DNA of 64,000 nucleotides from Meconema thalassinum (lineage: Eukaryota; Arthropoda; Insecta; Orthoptera; Tettigoniidae). The notes under the pieces were generated by a model, which saw only the letters and a program-made list of their open reading frames with translations, was not told where the DNA came from and did no database searches. The stretch's first letter is position 1; each line of letters starts with the position of its first letter. Positions 1 to 7,969 of the stretch are shown one piece after another. Position numbers and translations under genes: made by a program. The stretch is taken from positions 1,860,001-1,924,000 of the forward strand of contig CAMPQE020000053.1 in the NCBI GenBank assembly GCA_946902985.2, in the 5' to 3' direction.

Positions 1-114
1 ATGTAATTACTTGAGTTTGAGAGTCTCGTGATATGAGCAGAGTTGACCAATTAAACAGTTAGATACAAAGTTACAAAATTTCCACGATATGTCAAGTTAT
101 TGACTTTTACAGAT

Positions 115-590
115 TACTGTTGTTGTTGTTTTTATTCTTCAGTCTTTCGACTGGTCGGATGCAGCACTCCATGCCTCCGTGTCCTGAGCTAATTGTTGCA
201 TCCCTACTTAGCTACCACACCCTACAGCCGTGGCAATCCGTTTAACATATTCTAACCTTTGTCTATCCCTACAATTCTTGTTCTCAACCCGTCCAACCAT
301 GTTTAAGCTTGCTATCCCTGGGTGTCTTAGTACGTGTCCTACCAACCTATCTCATCACTTTATTAGCTGACGCCAGATTTTTCTCTCCTCTCCCACTCGT
401 CTTAGTACCCCTTCATTTGTTTCCCTATCTACCCATCTGATCTTGATCACTCTCCTGTAACACCACATTTCAAACGTTTCATTTCTCTTCTTTTCTTCTG
501 CACCAATAGTCCAAGTTTCACTTCCATATAGTGCCACGCTCCAGACAAAGGCTTTCATATATGACAGATTATACATGAAAAAAGAGTAAA
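115..590 (-). pseudogene. 5'-truncated LINE: 3' end of reverse-transcriptase ORF and tail
   Basis: The minus strand encodes the C-terminal part of a non-LTR retrotransposon ORF2. Motifs are WSVALYGSETWT, FEMWCYRR and WVDRETNEGVLRRV, which typify the region after the polymerase domain in animal LINEs. An in-frame stop falls near 355, but the frames below it still carry ORF2-like residues, ending in QQLAQDTEAWSAASDQSKD and a stop near 140. A (GTT)n simple tail at about 117-131 (plus-strand reading) is a typical LINE 3' terminus. The polymerase and endonuclease parts are missing, so this is a dead 5'-truncated copy. The family is not determined. Confidence 0.75.
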
Positions 591-755
591 TCCTCCGTTG
601 CGCCTAGTTAATAGTTGTACTTTTACATTGAGCATAGATTCCCTCGGTGGTCAAATTGATGTTTGACATCAAGTAAATGATACCTTGCCGGCAAGATAAA
701 AATATCGCAGATTTGATTATTTGCAAGTATTATAAGAGCTTCATAGCTAGGTTAA

Positions 756-835
756 AATAGTAATAATAATAATAATGTTATTGGTTTTACGTCCCTTTTA
801 ACTACTCTGGCTTTTAGAGATGCCAAGGCTAAAAT
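756..835 (+). repeat. Dispersed-repeat fragment with AAT microsatellite head
   Basis: A short (AAT)n run is followed by TTATTGGTTTTACGTCCC and then an ACTACT/GGCTTTTAGAGATGCC-like stretch. This resembles the 3' section of a repeat I associate with many insect genomes. The match is from memory and only about 80 bp long, so the family is not named. No coding potential is seen. Confidence 0.4.
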
Positions 836-1379
836 AGTGAGTAACTTATCTTTGCATGTTGGTTGGCTGACTTGCGTTGCTTATAGAGGAAATATCACCA
901 CATGCCTTTCACAAAATATCGGACGAGTTACGGCAGTCCCTTGTAGATAGACCAAGCTGGCTGCCCTTAGAAGAGTGACAAGGGGGAAGGCTCCCGACTA
1001 CTGAGGCGATGGAGGGGGGGGGGGGGGATAGTAGGAGGCCATCAGGGTCACAAACCTAGAAAACATAAATCCTTGAGAGACACAAATTTGTTTTCTTGAG
1101 GCAGCGTCCAAATTATATAGAAGGGTGTAGGTTGCAATCTGTGGAGGCCAGGTCGAAATTCCAAGCGTCATAAGCAGTCGGTGACAACGAGTTCTCACGG
1201 TGACCGCAGTAGATGAGAGAGTTCAGCTAAGTGCCGTGTGAGGGCACATTAAGGAGACGTTTGATGATTGTGTTGAAAGAAGGGTAATGAATCTCGTTCA
1301 CTAAAACACACTAAACACAGGTATGAGCAAAAGCGCAAGGAGAGAGCCACGACACTCAGAAATCTCTGTTGGTGGCTTT
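836..1379. other. Non-coding interval with a G14 tract
   Basis: I see no gene here. The only notable feature is an uninterrupted run of 14 G at 1014-1027. Short ORFs on either strand have no recognisable motif. Confidence 0.5.
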
Positions 1380-1880
1380 CACGGAATAAAAAGATAGGAG
1401 ACAGCGAAAAACTGGAAAACCCAAGACAAACTACGCAAGGTGTATATTCTAGGTCGGAATATACAACATTGATTGTCAGATGAAGCGCTAAAGGAAGTTG
1501 GTGCTTCCTGATACTTAGGAAGCAATATGGACCAAGCCAATGAGATACATAAAAGATGGATTGACATATGGTACATCATATATAGATGCAGCTAGTGGGA
1601 AGTTATGGTCTGGAGCGTGGTTCTATAAGTATTTCTTCTGCAGGAAAGGGAAAATAGGAGCATTTGAATGTGGTGTTATTGGAGAATTTTGGGGATTGGT
1701 AGGCTAGATGGACTAAGAAATGAGGGGTAATGAGATGAATGGGGTTTGATGATGCTGTAGAATGGTGACGAAAGGAAGAGATTGCTAGGGCTCATATTTA
1801 GGCACCAGGAATAGCAAATGTTCAGTAGTAATGGAAGCAAGATTACAGGACCTGAACTATAGGCGTTATGCAAGGTTAGA
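1380..1880 (+). pseudogene. Decayed LINE reverse-transcriptase C-terminal fragment
   Basis: Read across frames, the plus strand carries the order of motifs found near the end of a LINE polymerase. There is a GDEALKEV-like segment near 1475, a YLGSNM motif near 1515, an MVWSVVL segment near 1605 and an MWCYWRILGIGRLDGLRNEG segment around 1665-1725. Frameshifts and stops occur throughout. It is a relative of the minus-strand fragment at 115-590, in the opposite orientation, and is non-functional. Confidence 0.6.
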
Positions 1881-2488
1881 ATATATAAAATATATTGCTT
1901 AGGTTGAAGGGTTTAGTGGCAATGTAAAGACGAATTATTTATCTTAAAAATGGGACAAACGGGTGCAGCATTGAACTCAAACATCAACGACAACAAAACC
2001 AAACAAAACGACAAAAGTAAAGTATTCGTTTCAATCAGCATTTTAGCCGCTTTGCGAGATTTCAGCTCAATTATGCGCAAGAAGAGACGCTATTACATAA
2101 ATATGCTCATCGGTGATCCGTAGGCGAAGGTCAGCGGATATGCGAAGGGTGCAAACATAAAAACCTTGTACTTTATTGCATCCGCCATGCAGAACTCTTA
2201 ACGGCTTTGGTTCGGAAGAATGTGGTGGCTAAGAAACAATCCCTACTCACTCGTGCTCACACAGCTATGACACTATATTTTCTGTCAAATATTAATTCAA
2301 TTGCAAACCATTCCGACTGTATGAAGAGCATATTATTGAGCAATGAAAACGGAATCAGATCCCGATGGTTCCTAAAGACTTAGTTCCTGGTAGCGATATT
2401 AATGAAAGTTGCACCAATAATAATTTTACTACTTTGATCTCTATACCTGGAATTATTTTACTTCTTATAATAATGTACCACACTTTAA
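1881..2488. other. Interval without recognised gene
   Basis: No ORF with motifs, SINE, tRNA-like box or tandem repeat was recognised. It lies directly upstream of the zinc-finger ORF and could contain intron or upstream sequence of that gene. Confidence 0.4.
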
Positions 2489-2511
2489 AATGTTAGTACT
2501 GGCTATTTCAG

Positions 2512-3313
2512 GCTGACATGTCCTGATACGTTGAATCCGGCTGCAATGAAGATATATGATGTCGGTAATAGTAATAGACAAAATAGTAACACTACCTCTA
2601 CACATGAATGTTGTATAAAGCAAAATTTTAAAAAATATTCATGTAGCGTATGCGAAGCTGAATTCACTCAGAGAGGTTCTTTGATTAGACACATACCAAG
2701 CCATAGTGGCCAGAAGCTGCATGCATGTAGCGTATGCGATGCAAAATTTACTTGGAGAGACTATTTGACTAAACACAAGCTAATCCATAGCGGTGAGAAG
2801 CCGCATTCATGCAGCGTATGCGAAGATAAATTTACTCGCAAAGGAAATTTGAAAACACACCTGATGATCCATAGCGGCGACAAGCCACATTCATGTAGCG
2901 TATGCGTAGCCAAATTTGTTCGAAGGGAGATTTGACTCAACACATGCTTATCCATAGCAGCGTGAAGCCCCATTCATGTAGTGTATGCGATGCCAAATTT
3001 ACTGGAACAGGATATTTGAAAAAAACACATGCTTATTCATAGCGGCAAAAAGCCGCATTCATGTAGCGTATGCGAAGCCAAGTTTATTCTGAGAACATAT
3101 TTGAATAAACATATGTTAATTCATAGTGGAAAAAAGACATTTTCCTGTAATGTGTGTGAAGCCAAATTTTCCAAGAAAAGAAATTTGGAGTCACACTTCC
3201 TTATCCATACAGGAGAGACGCCATATTCCTGTAGCCTTTGCGATGCCAAATTTACTCAAGGACGATATTTGAAGATTCACTTGCTAAGCCACAGCCACGA
3301 GAAGCTTCACTAG
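2512..3313 (+). pseudogene. C2H2 zinc-finger array, eight fingers, two compensating frameshifts
   Basis: Eight C2H2 fingers of 28-residue period are visible, most with a core CSVCxAKF and linkers of HSGxKPHS type. Fingers 1-3 and the start of 4 are in one frame (ORF to 2935). The end of finger 4 and most of finger 5 are shifted. Fingers 5-8 return to the original frame and end in HSHEKLH and a stop at 3313. The shifts are one missing G near 2925 and one extra A in an A-run near 3020. They cancel, so they could be assembly or sequencing errors in an otherwise intact gene. The frame is open upstream to 2489. A plausible splice acceptor (TATTTCAG) ends at 2511, so this could be the terminal exon. 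The first in-frame ATG is at 2546. Such arrays normally bind DNA in the nucleus; the target is unknown. Confidence 0.75.
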
Positions 3314-3535
3314 GCTAAAGTACCAATTCTGAAGAAGTTACTCTCAAAACAAGATTTATGAACCAACATCCTAAACAATAAAGGACGAAAAAAAATTTCA
3401 CGTAGAAAATGCGAAGTCAACAAAGACATAGGGGACATTTGAAGATACATTTTCTAATTATAAGCATATTCAGTGGGAAATGATATCTGAAACATCAGAT
3501 ATTTACTCATGATGATGATGTTTCCTACTTACCAA
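3314..3535 (+). pseudogene. Degenerate extra zinc-finger-like sequence
   Basis: After the stop codon the DNA still resembles the finger unit: a CGTAGAAAATGCGAAGTC stretch near 3401 and GGGGACATTTGAAGATACAT near 3431 mirror the CSVCEAKF...YLKIH coding pattern. Stops and lost cysteines make it non-coding. It suggests the array was once longer. Confidence 0.4.
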
Positions 3536-4640
3536 ATTCCTCTGTACAATAGCCCTTTTCTGAAACATTCCTCTTTACTACCTCTTCATTTGTTACTCTA
3601 TCTACCCATCTGATATTCAGCATTCTTCCTAACTCCACACTTCTGGAGCATCTTTCTCATATTTTCTGCTGCGGCGACAGTCCAAGTTTCAATTCGTTGG
3701 AGTGCCACTACCCAGGTAATTCAAAACTGATTCTTTAAACACTTAATTCAATATATAATATCATCGCAATTATTTTCTGTATACATGTCTTCCTGGCCCG
3801 AGCGAACCTACTCTTTATATCTTGATTCTACAAGATCTTTTTTTTCTAATTTTCGTCATTGTTTGTTCAATGTTAAGGTTGAAAATTATGGGTAATAAGC
3901 TGCACCCTTGCTTTACACCTATATGAATACCAGAGGCTCTCCTGTGTTCTTCAGCTTGTATAACTGCCGTCTGATTTCTGTATAGGTTTAAGATGATTAC
4001 ATTATTCCAATCCTTTTCAGTATGTGAAACAACTTACTCAAATCAGCGTTATTTAAAGCCTTTCCCCTGACTCAAATACCACAAACGTTCTTTTATGTTT
4101 ACTTATTCGGCCTACTAAGTTCAATATTTCACTTACTACGCATTCCTTATAGTATTGTTCCTTAAGGCATGAGTGATGACGCTGATTGTACAATAAACTT
4201 CCCATATATCAGCTTCTGTTTTCTTCGGTATATGGATGATAACATTCTCCTTAAATTCAGAGAGTTCCTGTCTCTTAAATCCTCCATCCTAACGAAATGA
4301 TATGAGGCCAACTTCAGTAGCTACTCAGTCAGTATATCATCTATTCCTGATGTTTTGTTGCTGCTTAAGGCTCCCAGTGCTCTATCAAATTTAATTCTCC
4401 GTGTTAAATCTTTTCGTATCGTCATCAACTTCATCACTTTCTTCTAGAATATGATTCTCAATCTCTTTACCTCTATACCAATGCTCTATGTGAGCTATCC
4501 GTCCCTTAATCCATTATTCTCTACCCTGTTTTCCGTCAGATTGTGAGTCTTTTGAAAAGCTGTTACTACATTTCCTACCTTCAAACAATTTCAGACGTCT
4601 GCACTTTGCTTTCCCAATTTCATTTCTTTCATACATTATT
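3536..4640 (-). pseudogene. Decayed LINE reverse-transcriptase fragment
   Basis: The minus strand, from high to low coordinate, carries reverse-transcriptase landmarks in several frames. ALGALSSNKTSGIDDI lies near 4340-4385 (the NGKAPGIDGI-type motif). An IIHIPKKTEADIW...TISVITHALR stretch lies near 4160-4250. GIHIGVKQGCSLLPIIFNL lies near 3875-3930 (the RQGCxLSPLLFNLY-type motif). An ETWTVAAAE ... MLNIRWVDRVTNEEV-like tail lies near 3590-3690. The YADD segment expected between the last two is not seen, so part of the palm has been deleted. It abuts the gag-derived sequence starting near 4650. Confidence 0.65.
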
Positions 4641-4649
4641 CTAATAAAC

Positions 4650-4995
4650 TGAGTGATCACCAGCCCCTTATTTTGTTCGGTGAAATGCAACCCAACTAAC
4701 GCGTATATCATAGTTAACCTAACCAAGGGCTTTGACCAACCGCGACATATGTGGAAGACCATTAACCGCATCCGTACAGGGCATGGAATTAGTGCATTCA
4801 ATTGCGTATGCTGTGGCGGATTGTATTCTTTCGTGGATTGTTGGGTCGAGGGTTGTGCTGTTTTCTCTCCCTGTAGGTGTTGTCCCACTGTTGTCTGTTT
4901 TGGCCGCCGTTTGACCTTGCGTATTGTATAGGTGACTATCTCCCATTGTTAGGTTTTCCGCTAAGTTGTGGTTGTTGTGCGTTACCTCTATTGAT
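4650..4995 (-). pseudogene. Degenerate 3' extension of the minus-strand gag
   Basis: Downstream of the gag stop the minus strand stays A/C-rich in the same style and keeps short open stretches rich in Q, T, P and N, as expected of a Gag C-terminal linker. Near 4730-4745 a CRGW segment could be a broken Cys-His zinc knuckle, but the spacing is not intact and this is speculative. No protease or polymerase follows; LINE sequence begins instead near 4640. Confidence 0.3.
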
Positions 4996-6000
4996 TCACC
5001 CTTGTGTTTGTGTGTCGATTGTTGAGATTTTCATTTCCTGTAACTGCTGTGTGAGGTGGTGTATTTTTTGTTGCAAATCGTGTATATCTGTTTTGATATT
5101 TGAGACGATGGCCTTTTCCGTGATTTTGTTGCCCGACTCTATAATCTTAATGTTTTGTCGTAACTGTGAGATTGTAATGTAAGTCATTGTGCAGAGCTTA
5201 TTGACGAGAGCTGGCCTAAGGCCTTTCATAATAAGCCGTATCTGCTGTTTTTCCGGCGTGTTCGCGTCGTACCTGTTGCACATGAGTAGCTTAGTGTTGA
5301 TGTAAGCATTGGTTTGTTCCCTGAGACCCTGCGTCCGTTCCCTGATTTGGTCATTTATATCCTCCTCATCTGTGTTGTGTTTAAATTCGTTCTTAAAAAG
5401 AGCCCAGAGTTCCCCCCATGTGTTTCCCATGTTGTGCTCTTGTAGCTCAAACCATGTCAGGGTCGTGTCGGACAGGTATGCGGGTAATAGCCGCTTTCTG
5501 TCTGCGTCCGTCCAGCCTTTAATGATGGCCGCCCTGTTAAAACCCTTGATATAATCCTCAGGGTCTTGGTTGTCTCCTGAGAACTTCGTAGGCTGGATGA
5601 GGGGATATTTTGCGTGTACGGCCATGTTTTCTGTGTGTGTTTCTGTGCTATTAAGTAAGGAAGTGTTTGATTCAGTATGTTGCGATGTTATGAGGTTAGT
5701 TTGTGAAGTCCCGGGTTCAACTTGTGCTGAGTGCGATGCAATGTGTATGTCGGATTGTTGAATTGTTTCTGTGTTGTTTTGCAGGTCGTTACCTGACTTT
5801 CTGTCTTTGTCACTGTGTCCTGAAATCTCACTCCCGGAATATCTGAAGTGTAATAAGTTGGGGGTGTGTTCGTCGCCAGATATTCTTTCGCTAACCGGGG
5901 GTGTGTTCGCGTATTGTGTTGACTGTATTACCGACACTGTTTTGTATATGTCTGTTTTTATTGATTCTGCGATAGTTTGCGTGTCTAGGGTTAAAGCCAT
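4996..6000 (-). CDS. LTR-retrotransposon Gag (capsid-like), 334 aa, element truncated
   Basis: A 334-residue ORF starts at an ATG at 6000. Residues about 1-125 are a polar S/T/N/Q-rich leader. Residues about 135-270 form a capsid-like retrotransposon Gag domain: PTKFSGDNQDPEDYIKGF, LPAYLSDTTLTWFEL, WGELWALFKNEF and IRLIMKGLRPAL follow the usual order. The C-terminal 45 residues look helical (HDLQQKIHHLTQQLQEMK). A Gag would assemble into RNA-packaging particles in the cytoplasm. No zinc knuckle lies in this frame and no pol follows. The sense strand is strikingly poor in G. The ORF is intact, but the element as a whole is incomplete. Confidence 0.65.
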   Translation of the reverse strand: MALTLDTQTIAESIKTDIYKTVSVIQSTQYANTPPVSERISGDEHTPNLLHFRYSGSEISGHSDKDRKSGNDLQNNTETIQQSDIHIASHSAQVEPGTSQTNLITSQHTESNTSLLNSTETHTENMAVHAKYPLIQPTKFSGDNQDPEDYIKGFNRAAIIKGWTDADRKRLLPAYLSDTTLTWFELQEHNMGNTWGELWALFKNEFKHNTDEEDINDQIRERTQGLREQTNAYINTKLLMCNRYDANTPEKQQIRLIMKGLRPALVNKLCTMTYITISQLRQNIKIIESGNKITEKAIVSNIKTDIHDLQQKIHHLTQQLQEMKISTIDTQTQG

Positions 6001-6428
6001 TGCTGAAGGGTCGTTTGTGATGTGTTATGTGGGTGAGTAAGCTGTCGTGTTTCTGTTGTATGATATGGAGCTGTTCTGGGACCACGGAGGGGGAGTGTTA
6101 GTGGGTTGTCACTTGATGTCTGTGATACAGCTCCCTGTGAGCTGTTGCGGGCTTGTGACCGTGTAAAATGAAGGGTTTGTGTGCCCGCTAGAGGATATTT
6201 AGCGCGGATGTTTAGCTCTGCTGCTTCAAGCTCCTGGAGTAGGCGGGGTGCAGTGTTTTCGTCTTTAATTTTTAGCTTGGGTCTGAGTGGTGTTGTGTTC
6301 GCCGCTAAATGAAGTTTCCAGTTCCTTAGGGTAGCTTTGAGTGTGGCCATATAATGTGGGGTTGTGAGTGTGAACACGCATGTCCTTAATGAATTTGAAG
6401 CGTCACATCCTTCTGGGAAACGCCCCAA
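5991..6428 (-). CDS. Upstream ORF overlapping gag by 10 nt
   Basis: This 145-residue ORF ends in QQWL and a stop; its last 10 nt overlap the first 10 nt of the gag ORF (ATGGCTTTAA), with gag in the -1 frame. It has the same A/C-rich, G-poor sense composition as gag and a basic, Thr/Gln/His-rich product with segments such as LKATLRNWKLHLAANTT and LLQELEAAELNIRAKYPLAG. I do not recognise the domain. It may be the N-terminal part of Gag split by a frameshift, or a separate small protein translated before gag. The true start could be either ATG near its 5' end. Confidence 0.35.
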   Translation of the reverse strand: MGRFPEGCDASNSLRTCVFTLTTPHYMATLKATLRNWKLHLAANTTPLRPKLKIKDENTAPRLLQELEAAELNIRAKYPLAGTQTLHFTRSQARNSSQGAVSQTSSDNPLTLPLRGPRTAPYHTTETRQLTHPHNTSQTTLQQWL

Positions 6429-7190
6429 CGATAAAACCCCAAGCGAGTGACCTACTTATTGGAAAATCGCTTTTCAAAACACTGGCGGAGTCGCAGGGAT
6501 TAATCCGCAGATAAAACTGTTTGAACACGATCTCGAATACATCTCGCACGCCAAAAACAAACCCCTTGAATCAAAACACTGTCCTAATCATACCCCAGCC
6601 GCTTCATACACTACACTCACCCCCAGCCCCTTCATACACTACACTCACCCCCGCCTACCCCCATGTCCTTCAGAACTTTGTAAACATCAACACAAACCCC
6701 GCAAACCCTTGCGAAGAGAACACACACCCGTTAGGTCCAAAACCGGATGTAGAGCCCCCAGCTTCTTCATGCTCAATGCACACCTGGAAATGGATCAAGA
6801 ACAACCCCTCAAATATCATTCACAACCCCACTCACACACAATTACATACGCCCTTCATACAACACTAATCAGGAATTCAACAATGAACAGAGAGCACCGG
6901 AATCATACAAGACAAACAGAGAAATCTAACGCAATCTTACAACCCCCTACAATCTCTCATGCCCTTATAAAAGGCTATCACACACACAATCCAGCCCCTC
7001 ACATGTCAGGCAAACGATCCCTTCACATTAAACACACTGAATATACGTTGCATTTCATCCCAATGACCAGACACGAACACGAACGACAGCCAACACATAA
7101 CATAGGGGCAAATCACAAACACACACGAGGAGAACAAATAAACCTCGAGAGAGGGGCTATGTATCCTTTCTTTGTATAACTGACCTATCA
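6429..7190. other. AC-rich, G-poor stretch, possibly LTR or leader of the minus-strand element
   Basis: The plus strand here is rich in A and C, the opposite of the flanking gag, whose minus strand is A/C-rich. It holds a roughly 28-bp direct repeat at about 6590-6655 containing CTTCATACACTACACTC twice, and a TATAAAA at 6966-6972. Two plus-strand ORFs of 115 and 156 codons are low-complexity by-products of this composition. Position suggests the 5' LTR or leader of the gag element, but no second LTR exists in the window to prove it. Confidence 0.3.
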
Positions 7191-7298
7191 TAATTTCTCA
7201 TATTCTCCCACAGAGCATTCCATTCTACTGCTTGGCTTTGTTTTTTGGAAGAGGAAGGAACCTGTATTCGTCTCAAGCTCTCTTAGGATATGATTGAT

Positions 7299-7314
7299 GT
7301 CCCTGAGAAGAGCC
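7299..7314 (-). terminator. Decayed histone mRNA 3' stem-loop
   Basis: On the minus strand this reads GGCTCTTCTCAGGGAC. The animal histone 3' stem-loop is a six-pair stem with a four-base loop, typically GGCTCT-TTTC-AGAGCC. Here five of six stem pairs remain (one G-T wobble) and one is mismatched. It lies about 60-100 nt after the H1 tail codons, as expected for the 3'-processing signal bound by SLBP. A purine-rich AAGAGAGCTTGAGACGAA follows within about 20-40 nt. Confidence 0.55.
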
Positions 7315-7911
7315 GTTTAGGCACCCAGAGGAGGGTGTGAGAGGATTGGTAAAAACCGATGAACCTGTCGTTTCTTCTTTGGAACTACCTTCTTGGGCTA
7401 AGCCTAGGGCTAGGCAGCGTTCTTAGGCTTAGGTTTCACTTCGGCACCTTTGCTGCATTCTTAGCCTTGGAAGGAGATTTCTTAGGCTTAGAGGCACGTG
7501 TAGCACGCTTCTTCTTCTCGGCGGGTTCCTTGTAGATGGCCTTCTTGGCGGCTGCATTCGCACCGGACTTCTTGGCCTTGAGGAGGCTTCTTCTCCTTAG
7601 GGGCAGAAGCTCCCTTTTCCATGGTCTGCACCAGTTCTCAGGAAGAACAACAGCGTTCAGGTACTTCTTGAAGAAAGGGGCGAGCTTCTCAGAGTCCACC
7701 TTGTAGTTGACTGGGATGTATTTCTGACAGCCTGAAGAGATGACCCACCGCGTCCCTTGAAACTCTTCATGGCGCTGCCTACCATCTCGGAGGGTTGTGG
7801 ATGTGCGGGCTTGGTTCGGCACTTCTTGGAGGCAGAAGCCTTGCTCTTCCTGCGCGAGGCCTGGGCCTGAGCCGAGGCGGGAGTTGAGGCTGCTGATTCT
7901 GTGTTGACCAT
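7299..7911 (-). pseudogene. H1: Histone H1 pseudogene
   Basis: The minus strand starts with MVNTESAAST at 7911 and continues through a linker-histone globular domain. PSEMVGSAMKSFKGRGGSSLQA, in which EMVGSA and RGGSSLQA are the key parts, is followed after a frame change by NYKVDSEKLAPFFKKYL, then after further shifts by a lysine/alanine/proline-rich tail (KAKKSGANAAAKKA, KPKKSPSKAKNAAKVPK). H1 compacts chromatin by binding linker DNA. At least three reading-frame changes inside the globular and tail regions make this copy non-functional. Because the 3' histone stem-loop also persists, it is more likely a decayed genomic or whole-transcript copy than a poly(A)-tailed retrocopy. Confidence 0.8.
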
Positions 7912-7969
7912 GGTGAGTGAACGAGTGTGTGTACTGCTGGCAGTAAAGTAAACAAAATGGGGGGGGGGG

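Noticed and set aside
4653..5182. Plus-strand ORFs opposite the gag region
   Set aside because: They are antisense to the Gag-coding strand and rich in Cys/Leu/Val, a complement artefact without domain evidence.
6966..6972. TATAAAA as a promoter
   Set aside because: The surrounding GCCTTTTATAAGG reads as TATA-like on both strands, no initiator sits at the usual distance and no gene follows.
6521..7179. Two overlapping plus-strand ORFs of 115 and 156 codons
   Set aside because: Composition-driven: the strand is A/C-rich with few stops, and the products are low-complexity T/H/N/P text without domains.
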